Origin: Ruegeria haliotis
Lineage (GTDB): Bacteria; Pseudomonadota; Alphaproteobacteria; Rhodobacterales; Rhodobacteraceae
Reading direction: 5' to 3'
Assembly (NCBI RefSeq): GCF_013377785.1
Contig: NZ_JABXWT010000002.1
Span: 1-64,000, forward strand
Length of the DNA stretch: 64,000 nucleotides
Shown: positions 8,634 through 16,565 of the stretch, in pieces
How the letters are laid out: each line of letters opens with the position of its first letter
Numbering within the stretch: position 1 is the stretch's first letter
Notes under the pieces: model-generated
Told to the model about the DNA's origin: nothing
What the model saw: only the letters and a program-made list of their open reading frames with translations
Databases searched by the model: none
Program-made: the position numbers and the translations under genes

Positions 8634-9647
8634 TCACGCACGGCGGCGGCGGCGTGTCCGCCGTTCTGGGACGGCGTCGTCACCGGTGCCGTCCGAGGCC
8701 GAGGAAAACGGCCCCAGTGCTTCGGTAATTTGATCCAGAGTCGGACGGTCGGCACGCGGTGTATTGTCCAGTGCTTCGCGCATTTTCTCCAGATGCGCGG
8801 GCATCGTACCACAGCAGCCACCAATGATTGTCGCACCGGCATCCCGGGCCATTACAGCGTACTGCCCCATAAGTTCCGGCGTGCCGTCATAGTGGATATG
8901 ACCATCCACATATTTCGGAATGCCTGCATTGCCCTTTGAAATCAGTGGCCGTTCAGTGCCCTGCGCGGCAAAGCCCAGAACTGTGCGCAGGATATCTGAT
9001 GCTCCGGTGCCGCAGTTGGCGCCGAAGGCCAGAGGTGGATTGGGCAGGGTCTCGACCAGTTGGGCCAGATCAGCCGAAGTGACGCCCATCATCGTGCGCC
9101 CGGCAGTGTCAAAGCTCATGGTTCCGCACCAGGGCATGTCGGCCAGGGCAAACGCCTCGGCTGCGGCACGAAATTCTTCGGGTGCGCTGATCGTTTCCAC
9201 CCACAGGACATCAGCGCCGCCTTCTTTCAGTGCGGCAGCCTGTTCGTGAAACATCTCGACGGCTTCGGCGTGGGTCAGGCTGCCAACCGGCTGCATGATT
9301 TCGCCCGTTGGTCCGACTGAACCGGCGACCACCACGGTACGTCCAGCCTTGTCTGCAACCTCGCGACCAAGTTCCGCGCCAATGCGGTTCAACTCGGCCA
9401 CGCGATTCTGCGCGTCATGCAGTTTCAGCCGTGCAGCCGTGCCACCAAATGTGTTGGTCAGAAACAGATCGCTGCCAGCATCGACAGAGCCCTTATACAA
9501 TGCCCTGATCTTGTCCGGTTCATCGACATTCCACATTTCGGGCGCGTCACCCGATTGCAGACCCATATTGAACAGATTGGTCCCCGTCGCCCCATCTGCC
9601 AGAATTGAATCTGCGGTGTTCAGAAGTTTGCTCAGCGCGTTTGTCAT
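8634..9647 (-). CDS. Betaine-homocysteine S-methyltransferase family protein
   Basis: This 337-residue homocysteine S-methyltransferase makes methionine from homocysteine and a methyl donor. The zinc ligands are the Cys in GANCGTG and the CC pair in IGGCCGTMPAHL. The N-terminal ILADGATGTNLF motif is typical of the family. The C-terminal end is a run of arginines (RRTRRRRRA), a common Rhodobacterales tail. The start at 9647 begins MTNALSKLL. Glycine betaine as donor is inferred from family, and the preceding gene is unrelated. Confidence 0.85.
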   Translation of the reverse strand: MTNALSKLLNTADSILADGATGTNLFNMGLQSGDAPEMWNVDEPDKIRALYKGSVDAGSDLFLTNTFGGTAARLKLHDAQNRVAELNRIGAELGREVADKAGRTVVVAGSVGPTGEIMQPVGSLTHAEAVEMFHEQAAALKEGGADVLWVETISAPEEFRAAAEAFALADMPWCGTMSFDTAGRTMMGVTSADLAQLVETLPNPPLAFGANCGTGASDILRTVLGFAAQGTERPLISKGNAGIPKYVDGHIHYDGTPELMGQYAVMARDAGATIIGGCCGTMPAHLEKMREALDNTPRADRPTLDQITEALGPFSSASDGTGDDAVPERRTRRRRRA

Positions 9648-9680
9648 TGGGATAATCCAAAAAAGGCGCAAATCGCCGTT

Positions 9681-9718
9681 AAAAATAGAGACGCCCCGTG
9701 TCTCATGACCAGGGCGTC
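9681..9718 (-). terminator. Rho-independent terminator on the minus strand after the zeta-subunit gene
   Basis: On the minus strand GACGCCC (9718-9712) pairs with GGGCGTC (9696-9690) across a 15-base loop, followed by TCTATTTTT. It lies between the ATPase zeta gene and the methyltransferase gene, both on this strand, so it may end the first transcript or attenuate the second. Confidence 0.7.
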
Positions 9719-9768
9719 AAATCAAATTCATAAAACTCATGAAGATCATGAGGCCTGTGTTGCGGGTC

Positions 9769-10089
9769 TTATAGATCGGCCTCGGCTAGGACCTGCTCTT
9801 TGGCCTCAACCAGCAATTCGACCATCTTTTCCCGAATTTTGGCTTCGTCGGCAAGATCGCCAAGATAACCTTTGACGGCGACGACGACATCATCTTCGCT
9901 GACGTTTTGCAGGTCGGTGTGCACCAGCTCCTGTCCGTAAGCGCGGGCTTGTTCGACGGTTTCACCCTTTAGGGTTGATGCCCATACAGCCATGAACCGG
10001 TTGCGTCGCATCCGGGCAATGAACTGCATCTTTTCGTCATGCGCAAACTTGTTTTCAAACGCGGCTTCACGTTCTGCGAATGTGGTCAT
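9769..10089 (-). CDS. F1-ATPase inhibitor subunit zeta (DUF1476)
   Basis: This 106-residue helical protein matches the alphaproteobacterial DUF1476 family. In Paracoccus it is the zeta subunit, which blocks ATP hydrolysis by the F1 motor through its N-terminal segment. Recognisable parts are FAEREAAFENKFAHDEKMQF at the start and RMRRNRFMAVWAS in the middle. It stands alone, away from the atp genes, as is usual for this family. Confidence 0.9.
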   Translation of the reverse strand: MTTFAEREAAFENKFAHDEKMQFIARMRRNRFMAVWASTLKGETVEQARAYGQELVHTDLQNVSEDDVVVAVKGYLGDLADEAKIREKMVELLVEAKEQVLAEADL

Positions 10090-10276
10090 GAGTTGGGGAC
10101 CTCTTGGGTTACAGTTTCATTCCTGATGATATGACTATACGTGCCGCAAGGTGCAAGGGATTTGCGCTGCGTCAAAGCCCCTCGGGCCTGTGAACTTGCG
10201 GGAAAGGGGGCCTTGGATTATGACGGCGCCAACGCGAAGGGACTCAATCCCTCGCCCCAGACTGGAAAGGTCGCTT

Positions 10277-11032
10277 ATGGCGCGTCGGAAAAAAATCTAC
10301 GAAGGCAAAGCCAAGATTCTGTATGAAGGCCCCGAACCGGGTACGATCGTACAGTATTTCAAGGACGACGCCACCGCGTTCAACGCCGAGAAAAAAGATG
10401 TCATCGATGGCAAGGGCGTACTGAACAACCGGCTGAGCGAGTACTTCATGACCGGCCTGAACCAAATCGGCGTTCCGACCCATTTCATCCGTCGTCTGAA
10501 CATGCGCGAGCAACTGGTCCGCAACTGCGAGATTGTGCCGCTGGAAATCATCGTGCGCAACTACGCCGCTGGGTCTCTGAGCAAGCGCTTGGGGATTGCC
10601 GAAGGCACGCAATTGCCGCGTCCGATCATCGAATACTGCTACAAGGACGATGCACTGGGTGATCCGCTGGTGTCCGAAGAGCATATCGCGGCCTTTGGCT
10701 GGGCCAGCCAGCAGGACATGGATGATATCCTCAGCCTGGCGCTGCGGGTAAATGATTTCATGAGTGGCGTGATGTTGGCCGTCGGTATCCGTCTGGTCGA
10801 TTTTAAAATCGAAATTGGTCGCGTTTTCGAAGGTGACTTCCAACGTCTGATCGTCGCAGACGAGATCAGCCCTGACAGCTGCCGTCTGTGGGATATCGAA
10901 ACCGGTCAGAAGCTGGATAAGGACGTGTTCCGTCGTGATCTGGGTAACCTGGCAGATGCCTATTCCGAGGTCGCGCGTCGTTTGGGTGTTCTGCCCAAAA
11001 GCAACGTTGCCAAGCCGACTCTGATCAATTGA
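10277..11032 (+). CDS. purC: Phosphoribosylaminoimidazole-succinocarboxamide synthase
   Basis: PurC (SAICAR synthetase) joins aspartate to CAIR in purine synthesis. The 251-residue protein opens with [14 protein letters not shown], followed by the signatures [14 protein letters not shown] and [10 protein letters not shown]. The start at 10277 has GGAAAGG upstream; a longer frame to 10151 is not conserved. It belongs functionally with purS and purQ, about 1 kb downstream, though a terminator and a MarC gene lie between. Confidence 0.96.
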   Translation: MARRKKIYEGKAKILYEGPEPGTIVQYFKDDATAFNAEKKDVIDGKGVLNNRLSEYFMTGLNQIGVPTHFIRRLNMREQLVRNCEIVPLEIIVRNYAAGSLSKRLGIAEGTQLPRPIIEYCYKDDALGDPLVSEEHIAAFGWASQQDMDDILSLALRVNDFMSGVMLAVGIRLVDFKIEIGRVFEGDFQRLIVADEISPDSCRLWDIETGQKLDKDVFRRDLGNLADAYSEVARRLGVLPKSNVAKPTLIN

Positions 11033-11059
11033 TCCATCGGTTTGCGTAAAAGTGAACAA

Positions 11060-11096
11060 AAGCGTTGCTCCAATCCAGGCAACGCTTTTTTCTTTT
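11060..11096 (+). terminator. Rho-independent terminator after purC
   Basis: AAGCGTTGC (11060-11068) pairs perfectly with GCAACGCTT (11079-11087), loop of ten, followed by TTTTCTTTT. Confidence 0.9.
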
Positions 11097-11162
11097 GAAG
11101 TCGAAATTTGCCAATCGTCCTGCATTGTCGGGCCTGGCATTTAAATCAGGGTGACATTCGAC

Positions 11163-11843
11163 ATGGGCGAATTGTTCGATCAGGCAGTTTTTCTGAAATT
11201 CCTTGCGGCGCTGCTGGCGATTTTCAACCCGCTTTACGGCATCCCGATTTTTCTGAGTATGACTGAAGGTTACTCCACGCCCGAACGCAGACGTGTCGCT
11301 TTGGTCGTGACGGGGACGACCATCATTGTTGCCCTGGTCGCAGTTTTCCTCGGTGAGAAAATTCTGGCCATTTTTGGTATAGATATTCCGTCTTTTCGCA
11401 TTGCTGGTGGGCTGATCATTCTTGGCGTGGGCATGTCGATGCTGAATGCGTCGGCCCCTTCGCCCGGAGATCAGGACGCGGTAGAGGAAGGTCATAAGAA
11501 AAGAAGCAATATCGCGGTGGTGCCACTGGCGATTCCGCTGACAATCGGTCCGGGCACCATTGCGACGACAATCGTGTTTGCACATACACTTTCAAACGGA
11601 GCCGAGATTGTGACCTTGGGGCTAGCCGTGTTGATTGCCTGCGCGATCGTCGGGTTGGGTCTGATTTTTGCTGATCCGATTTCGCGGGCTCTGGGACCGA
11701 CAATGATCAATGTCATTACGCGTGTGATGGCGATTATTCTTGTCGCCGTCGCTGTCGAGATGGTTTTGACCGGGACGTTCAACGCCATTGATACGCACTA
11801 TCCGGGGTTTTCCTCGATGCTGGGCGGCAAGGGAGGCGGCTGA
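11163..11843 (+). CDS. MarC family integral membrane protein
   Basis: This protein of about 226 residues has six predicted membrane segments. Family features are FNPLYGIPIFL early on and AIPLTIGPGTIATTIV in the second half. MarC proteins are old multiple-antibiotic-resistance candidates; their transport role is unproven. The ATG at 11163 was preferred over a GTG at 11151 because CAGGGTG gives a better spaced ribosome site. A second, different MarC member lies at 57072-57716. Confidence 0.88.
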   Translation: MGELFDQAVFLKFLAALLAIFNPLYGIPIFLSMTEGYSTPERRRVALVVTGTTIIVALVAVFLGEKILAIFGIDIPSFRIAGGLIILGVGMSMLNASAPSPGDQDAVEEGHKKRSNIAVVPLAIPLTIGPGTIATTIVFAHTLSNGAEIVTLGLAVLIACAIVGLGLIFADPISRALGPTMINVITRVMAIILVAVAVEMVLTGTFNAIDTHYPGFSSMLGGKGGG

Positions 11844-11962
11844 CCTGTTGCACTGCGGTAATCCGCCCGGGTTGTGAAGGGTTGTCCAACGATGCCAAGC
11901 AGGCTATTCCCCGCGCAACGAAAGGGGCCTACAGCCACGGCCCACAGGTGGAGTTGCAGAAT

Positions 11963-12193
11963 ATGAAGGCACGGGTGCATGTGATGCTCAAGAACGGAGT
12001 GCTTGACCCTCAGGGTGAGGCTGTGCGCCACGCCCTTGGTGCGATGGGCTTCAATCAGATCGAAGGTGTGCGTCAGGGCAAGGTCATTGACCTGGAACTG
12101 GCCGAAGGGGCGACCGAGGCGGACGTGACCGAAATGTGCGAAAAGCTGTTGGCCAATACGGTCATCGAGCGCTACGAAATCGAACTGGTCTGA
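11963..12193 (+). CDS. purS: Phosphoribosylformylglycinamidine synthase subunit PurS
   Basis: PurS is the small subunit of the three-part FGAM synthase (PurL-PurQ-PurS). It bridges the glutaminase and synthetase parts for ammonia transfer. The 76-residue length is typical, starting MKARVHVMLKNGVLDPQGEAV and containing VRQGKVIDLEL. purQ follows 35 bases later. The frame is open further upstream, but the conserved protein begins at 11963. Confidence 0.95.
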   Translation: MKARVHVMLKNGVLDPQGEAVRHALGAMGFNQIEGVRQGKVIDLELAEGATEADVTEMCEKLLANTVIERYEIELV

Positions 12194-12228
12194 GTTCCTA
12201 ATTCAGATTTGACCAAGGAGGGTCCGCC

Positions 12229-12897
12229 ATGCGCGCAGCCGTCATCGTATTCCCCGGCTCAAACTGCGACCGTGATCTTGCCGTTGCCTTCGAACAGGCC
12301 GGCTTTCAGGTTGATATGGTCTGGCACAAGGACGCAGCGCTGCCGGACAGCGTGGACATCGTTGGCGTGCCGGGTGGGTTCTCTTATGGTGATTACCTGC
12401 GGTGTGGCGCAATCGCTGCGCAATCGCCGATCTGCAAGGCCGTGGTTCAGCATACAGAGCGCGGCGGCTATGCCGTGGGTATCTGCAATGGCTTTCAGAT
12501 CCTGACCGAGACTGGAATTCTGCCGGGCGCGCTGCTGCGCAATGCGGGTCTGAAATACATCTGCCGCACTGTTGGCCTTAGGGTTGAAACCAGCGACAGC
12601 GTCTTCACCGAAAGCTATAATGCCGGTGATGTGATCGGTATTCCGATTGCGCATCACGACGGCAACTACTTCGCGGATGATGCCACGCTTGCCGCGTTGA
12701 AAGATCAGGACCGGATCGCGTTCAGCTATACCGAGAATCCAAATGGATCGGTTGGGGATATCGCTGGAATTCTGTCGGAAAACCGTCGGGTGCTGGGAAT
12801 GATGCCGCACCCTGAACGGGCGGCGGACGAAGGGCATGGTGGTACCGATGGGACGGCATTGTTCCGCGCATTGTCGGGTGTACTGGCGCCAGCGTGA
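12229..12897 (+). CDS. purQ: Phosphoribosylformylglycinamidine synthase subunit PurQ
   Basis: This 222-residue class I glutamine amidotransferase supplies ammonia to PurL. The nucleophilic Cys lies in [13 protein letters not shown], and the catalytic His and Glu lie in [11 protein letters not shown]. The start follows AAGGAGG. It works with PurS directly upstream; purL is not in this window. Confidence 0.97.
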   Translation: MRAAVIVFPGSNCDRDLAVAFEQAGFQVDMVWHKDAALPDSVDIVGVPGGFSYGDYLRCGAIAAQSPICKAVVQHTERGGYAVGICNGFQILTETGILPGALLRNAGLKYICRTVGLRVETSDSVFTESYNAGDVIGIPIAHHDGNYFADDATLAALKDQDRIAFSYTENPNGSVGDIAGILSENRRVLGMMPHPERAADEGHGGTDGTALFRALSGVLAPA

Positions 12898-12933
12898 CTT
12901 GAGATCGCGCCCACGCCCGCGTAACTTCTGGGG

Positions 12934-14712
12934 ATGAGTATCGAAGTTCGCTCTGGCTGGTCCAAACTGACAAAACCGTTTCGCGGCGCTCCACTGGGGT
13001 GGCGGTTGCGCGTGGCCGTAATTGTTCTGCTGATCGCGACTGTTGCGACTGTATGGGTAACAAATCGTCTGCTCACTGACCGGTTTACCGAATCCACCCG
13101 TAACCGGGCCGAGCTGCGGCTGGCGCTTTATTCAGGCAATTTGCTGAGCGAGCTGCGCCGCAACGCCATCGTGCCACAATTGCTATCGCGCGACCCGACG
13201 CTGCTTGGGGCGCTGCGATCCAGCGACTATTCGCTGTCAACGCAGCGTCTGATCTCCTTTGTGGAAGAAATTGGTGCCGCCTCGCTGATGCTGCTGGATC
13301 GTGACGGGCGGTCTGTCGCTGCCACTGACCGAAACCGGCTGGGCGAGGCGCATCGGAATTCAGCCTATTTTGTGGATGCCATCCGGTCCAATTCGACAAT
13401 CTTTTCGGTCATTCCGAAAGAGTCTGGCGGGTACAGTTTTGTCTATTCACGGCGGATGGATGCCGGGTCTGAGATCCTGGGCGTTATTGTTGTTGAAGTT
13501 GATCTGCAGAAATTCGAGCGTGCCTGGTCCGGAATTTCAGATGCGGTGATGGTGACGGACAGCACCGGCAACATCATCCTGTCAACCGAGCCGCAATGGC
13601 GGGGGCTGGATGAGAATGCAGCCATGCTACGTCAACCGCCGCAAGGCGCCATTCAGCGGGCCATTCGGGCCACTACGGATTGGACAGCTTTGCCGCCCGA
13701 TGCCTATCTGCAGGGCGAAGCTGTGATGCGGATGGAAACACGCATTCCCTTCCGCGGTTGGCAGATGACCTCGTTCACCACCTACGCGTCGATCCGGGAA
13801 AAGGTGAACAGCGTGCTGGCGCTCGAGATCATGGGATTTGCGATTCTTCTGGCTTTGGCCTTCTATGCGCTGAGCCGGCGGGCGACGTTGCGAATGGCTT
13901 TGTTTCAGCGCGAGTCGGCAGAGCTTCGCGCATTGAACGCCAGGCTACAGCGGGAAATTGCTGAGCGGGAACGGGTTGAAAAGACACTGGATCTGGCCGA
14001 GCAGACGCTGGCGCAAAGCTCGAAACTGGCCGCCTTGGGCGAGATGTCGGCTGCAGTCAGTCACGAACTGAATCAACCGCTGGCTGCAATGAAAACCTAT
14101 CTGGCTGGCGCACGTCTGCTGTTGCGTCGCAACCGTCCCGAAGAGGCGTTGGCCAGTTTTGGCCGCATCGACGGTTTGATCGAGCGAATGGGGGCGATCA
14201 CCCGACAGCTTAAATCCTACGCGCGCAAGGGTGCGGATGCGTTTTCCCCTGTAAACCTTGGCGAAGCGCTGGCATCGTCGCTGTCGATGATGGAGCCGCA
14301 GTTGCGCCAGCGACATGTGAAGATCACTCAGATCCTGCCTGAAGAACCGGTAGTCGTTATGGCGGACCGGATGCGGATCGAACAGGTGATGGTGAACCTC
14401 TTGCGAAATGCGCTGGATGCCACCAAGTCAGTTGCAGAGCCGGATGTGGAAATCATCCTGGCGGCGGGTGACACGGCGGTGTTGACCGTGCGCGACAACG
14501 GTCACGGGATCGAGAATATCGAAAACCTGTTCGAGCCTTTTTACACAACCAAGCAGCCCGGCGATGGTGTCGGACTGGGGCTTGCTATCTCGTCCGGGAT
14601 CGTGAACGACCATGGCGGACGGCTGACTGCGCGCAACGCCCAACACGGCGGTGCGGTGTTTGAGATGCAATTGCCGATACTGGGAAGCGACGGCCTAGAG
14701 GCCGCTGAATAA
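12934..14712 (+). CDS. Sensor histidine kinase, DctB-like
   Basis: This 592-residue inner-membrane kinase has two membrane segments (about residues 27-45 and 294-313). They flank a periplasmic double-PAS/dCache-like sensor, and a coiled-coil linker follows. The phospho-acceptor His sits in MSAAVSHELNQPLAAMKTYL, typical of DctB kinases. ATP-binding boxes are VNLLRNALDA, DNGHGIE and GVGLGLAISS. The partner regulator starts 12 bases downstream. C4-dicarboxylate sensing is inferred from family likeness; no dicarboxylate transporter lies nearby. Confidence 0.85.
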   Translation: MSIEVRSGWSKLTKPFRGAPLGWRLRVAVIVLLIATVATVWVTNRLLTDRFTESTRNRAELRLALYSGNLLSELRRNAIVPQLLSRDPTLLGALRSSDYSLSTQRLISFVEEIGAASLMLLDRDGRSVAATDRNRLGEAHRNSAYFVDAIRSNSTIFSVIPKESGGYSFVYSRRMDAGSEILGVIVVEVDLQKFERAWSGISDAVMVTDSTGNIILSTEPQWRGLDENAAMLRQPPQGAIQRAIRATTDWTALPPDAYLQGEAVMRMETRIPFRGWQMTSFTTYASIREKVNSVLALEIMGFAILLALAFYALSRRATLRMALFQRESAELRALNARLQREIAERERVEKTLDLAEQTLAQSSKLAALGEMSAAVSHELNQPLAAMKTYLAGARLLLRRNRPEEALASFGRIDGLIERMGAITRQLKSYARKGADAFSPVNLGEALASSLSMMEPQLRQRHVKITQILPEEPVVVMADRMRIEQVMVNLLRNALDATKSVAEPDVEIILAAGDTAVLTVRDNGHGIENIENLFEPFYTTKQPGDGVGLGLAISSGIVNDHGGRLTARNAQHGGAVFEMQLPILGSDGLEAAE

Positions 14713-14724
14713 CGAGGAATGACT

Positions 14725-16059
14725 ATGGCACAGGCCATGAAGATAGCCATTGTGGACGACGAACAGGACATGCGCCAGTCGATCAGCCAATGGCTGGCAC
14801 TTTCTGGATATGACACCGAAACCTTTGCCAGCGCCGAAGATGCGCTCAAGGTGTTGGGACCGGAATACCCTGGCATCGTGATCTCGGACATCAAGATGCC
14901 GGGGATGGATGGCATTCAGTTGCTGAAGAAATTGATGGGTGCCGACAGCACTTTGCCGGTCATCATGATTACGGGCCACGGTGATGTACCGATGGCGGTC
15001 GAGGCGATGCGGGTCGGCGCGTTCGACTTCCTTGAAAAACCGTTTAATCCGGATCGCATGTCAGAACTGGCCAAACGCGCCAGCAACGCACGGCGTCTGA
15101 CATTGGACAACCGTGCACTGCGGCGCGAGCTGTCTGGCGGCACACAGATCATGAACAAACTGATCGGCGCCAGCCCTGTGATGGAGCGCCTGCGTGAGGA
15201 CATTCTGGATCTGGGGCAAGCCGACGGTCACGTGCTGATTGATGGCGAAACCGGCACGGGCAAAACGCTGGTGGCGCATGCGCTGCACGCGGTAGGCAGC
15301 CGGGCCGGAAAGAAATTCGTTCTCGTCTCCTGCGCGGCGCTTGAGGAAGAGGCGCTATCCAAGCGCCTGTTTGGCCCGATGATGCCGGAAGATGCGCAAT
15401 TGCCTGCGATCGAAGAGGCCCGCGGCGGTACGCTGGTTCTGGAAGATGTCGAAGCGTTGAGTGACACGCTGCAGGCCCGGTTGTTAAGTGTGATGAACGA
15501 TCAGGGCACGCCGGCAGAGACCCGGATCGTTGCCATTTCCAACCTGCAAGAGGCTGGAAAGACCAGCGAGGATGTGCTGCGCCCCGATCTGTTCTATCGA
15601 TTGGCGGCTTTGCGCATCACCATGCCTCCGCTGCGCCAACGCGGCGAGGATATCCTGACGCTGTTTACCCGTCTCAGCGAACAGTTTGCCGAAGAATACG
15701 GCTGTGAAGCACCTCAGGTTAGCGCACAGGAAGCGGCCCAACTTTTACAGGCCCCTTGGCCGGGTAATGTGCGGCAATTGATCAACATTGCAGAGCGTGC
15801 AGTTTTGCAATCCCGGCGTGGCTCGGGAACCATCGCTTCACTACTGATGTCAGACCACGAGGAAATGCAGCCGGTTATGACGACCGAGGGCAAGCCGCTC
15901 AAAGAATATGTCGAGGCCTTCGAGCGGATGCTGATCGACAATACCATGCGTCGCCACAAAGGATCGATCGCATCTGTGATGGACGAATTGTGCCTGCCGC
16001 GCCGTACGTTGAATGAGAAGATGGCCAAATACGGCCTGCAGCGATCTGATTATCTGTAA
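14725..16059 (+). CDS. DctD-like NtrC-family response regulator lacking the GAFTGA loop
   Basis: This 444-residue protein has a receiver domain (acidic pocket DDE at 11-13, phospho-Asp 55 in VISDIKMPGMDG), an AAA+ domain with Walker A GETGTGKT (174-181), and a C-terminal Fis-type helix-turn-helix. Between Walker A and the Walker B-like GGTLVLEDV, the usual ELFG-x-GAFTGA stretch is replaced by KRLFGPMMPEDAQLP. The loop that contacts sigma-54 is therefore missing. The arginine-finger region RPDLFYRLAALRI is retained. The ATG at 14725 is better spaced from CGAGGA than the one at 14719. Confidence 0.85.
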   Translation: MAQAMKIAIVDDEQDMRQSISQWLALSGYDTETFASAEDALKVLGPEYPGIVISDIKMPGMDGIQLLKKLMGADSTLPVIMITGHGDVPMAVEAMRVGAFDFLEKPFNPDRMSELAKRASNARRLTLDNRALRRELSGGTQIMNKLIGASPVMERLREDILDLGQADGHVLIDGETGTGKTLVAHALHAVGSRAGKKFVLVSCAALEEEALSKRLFGPMMPEDAQLPAIEEARGGTLVLEDVEALSDTLQARLLSVMNDQGTPAETRIVAISNLQEAGKTSEDVLRPDLFYRLAALRITMPPLRQRGEDILTLFTRLSEQFAEEYGCEAPQVSAQEAAQLLQAPWPGNVRQLINIAERAVLQSRRGSGTIASLLMSDHEEMQPVMTTEGKPLKEYVEAFERMLIDNTMRRHKGSIASVMDELCLPRRTLNEKMAKYGLQRSDYL

Positions 16060-16062
16060 GGG

Positions 16063-16137
16063 AGGGGGCCAGCCCCCTCTTGAGCCTATGGCTCAATTCA
16101 CCCCCGAGGTATTTTCGGCCAGATGAAGGTATCCCGG
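16063..16137 (+). repeat. Intergenic element with tandem hairpins after the response regulator
   Basis: Two adjacent hairpins are visible: GAGGGGGC-CA-GCCCCCTC and TTGAGCC-TAT-GGCTCAA. After them comes CCCCCGAGGTATTTTCGG, then CCAGATGAAGGTATCCCGGGGG, whose ends also pair. The first hairpin probably ends the two-component transcript. From memory, elements of this layout recur between genes in Roseobacter-group genomes. A related GGCCAGATGA core occurs at about 36134-36144 in this window. Confidence 0.6.
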
Positions 16138-16565
16138 GGGCTGTGCTGTATGCGTCATGCAGTTTGCCCATTGTCTTTTCCACAGGAACGCTTTTATTGT
16201 ATCCGAACGGGCCGGGCCACTTCTTGTGTCCATAAGCCCCGAATCATTGAGTTTCGCTGCTTTGCCGCAGGTGATCGATCTTTCACCGCAAAGCAGACCG
16301 ATTGTGCCCCCTTGCGGGGCAGTAGAGTGCCTGAGCCCGACCCGTTGGGCGAAAGGAATAAATGGGCAGGCCGCAGATTGTATCGCGCCTGTCGGAGAAG
16401 AACCGCGATGACGCGCGCGCAACGATTGAGAGAACGGGCAGGCGGCCACAGCGCCGAACCCTGCCGCGCGCCGTCTGATATCGCCCTGACAAGACACCAC
16501 CCCAAAAGCGCCCGTCCACCAGGACGGGTAAGGACAACGCGTTTGGCGCGGTGCACCAAGGAAAC
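16138..16565 (+). other. Long leader region of rne, no gene seen
   Basis: About 430 bases precede the RNase E start codon. Several frames are open here, but none has a good ribosome site or a recognisable protein. A CCCGTCC-ACCA-GGACGGG hairpin lies at 16511-16528, 37 bases before the start codon. Long structured leaders are known for enterobacterial rne, where they allow RNase E to control its own mRNA. Whether this leader does so is inference, and no promoter was confidently placed. Confidence 0.4.

Noticed and set aside
9648..9768. Possible SAM-type riboswitch upstream of the homocysteine methyltransferase gene
   Set aside because: The only clear structure is a simple hairpin followed by T residues; I could not match the conserved parts of known SAM or SAH riboswitches.
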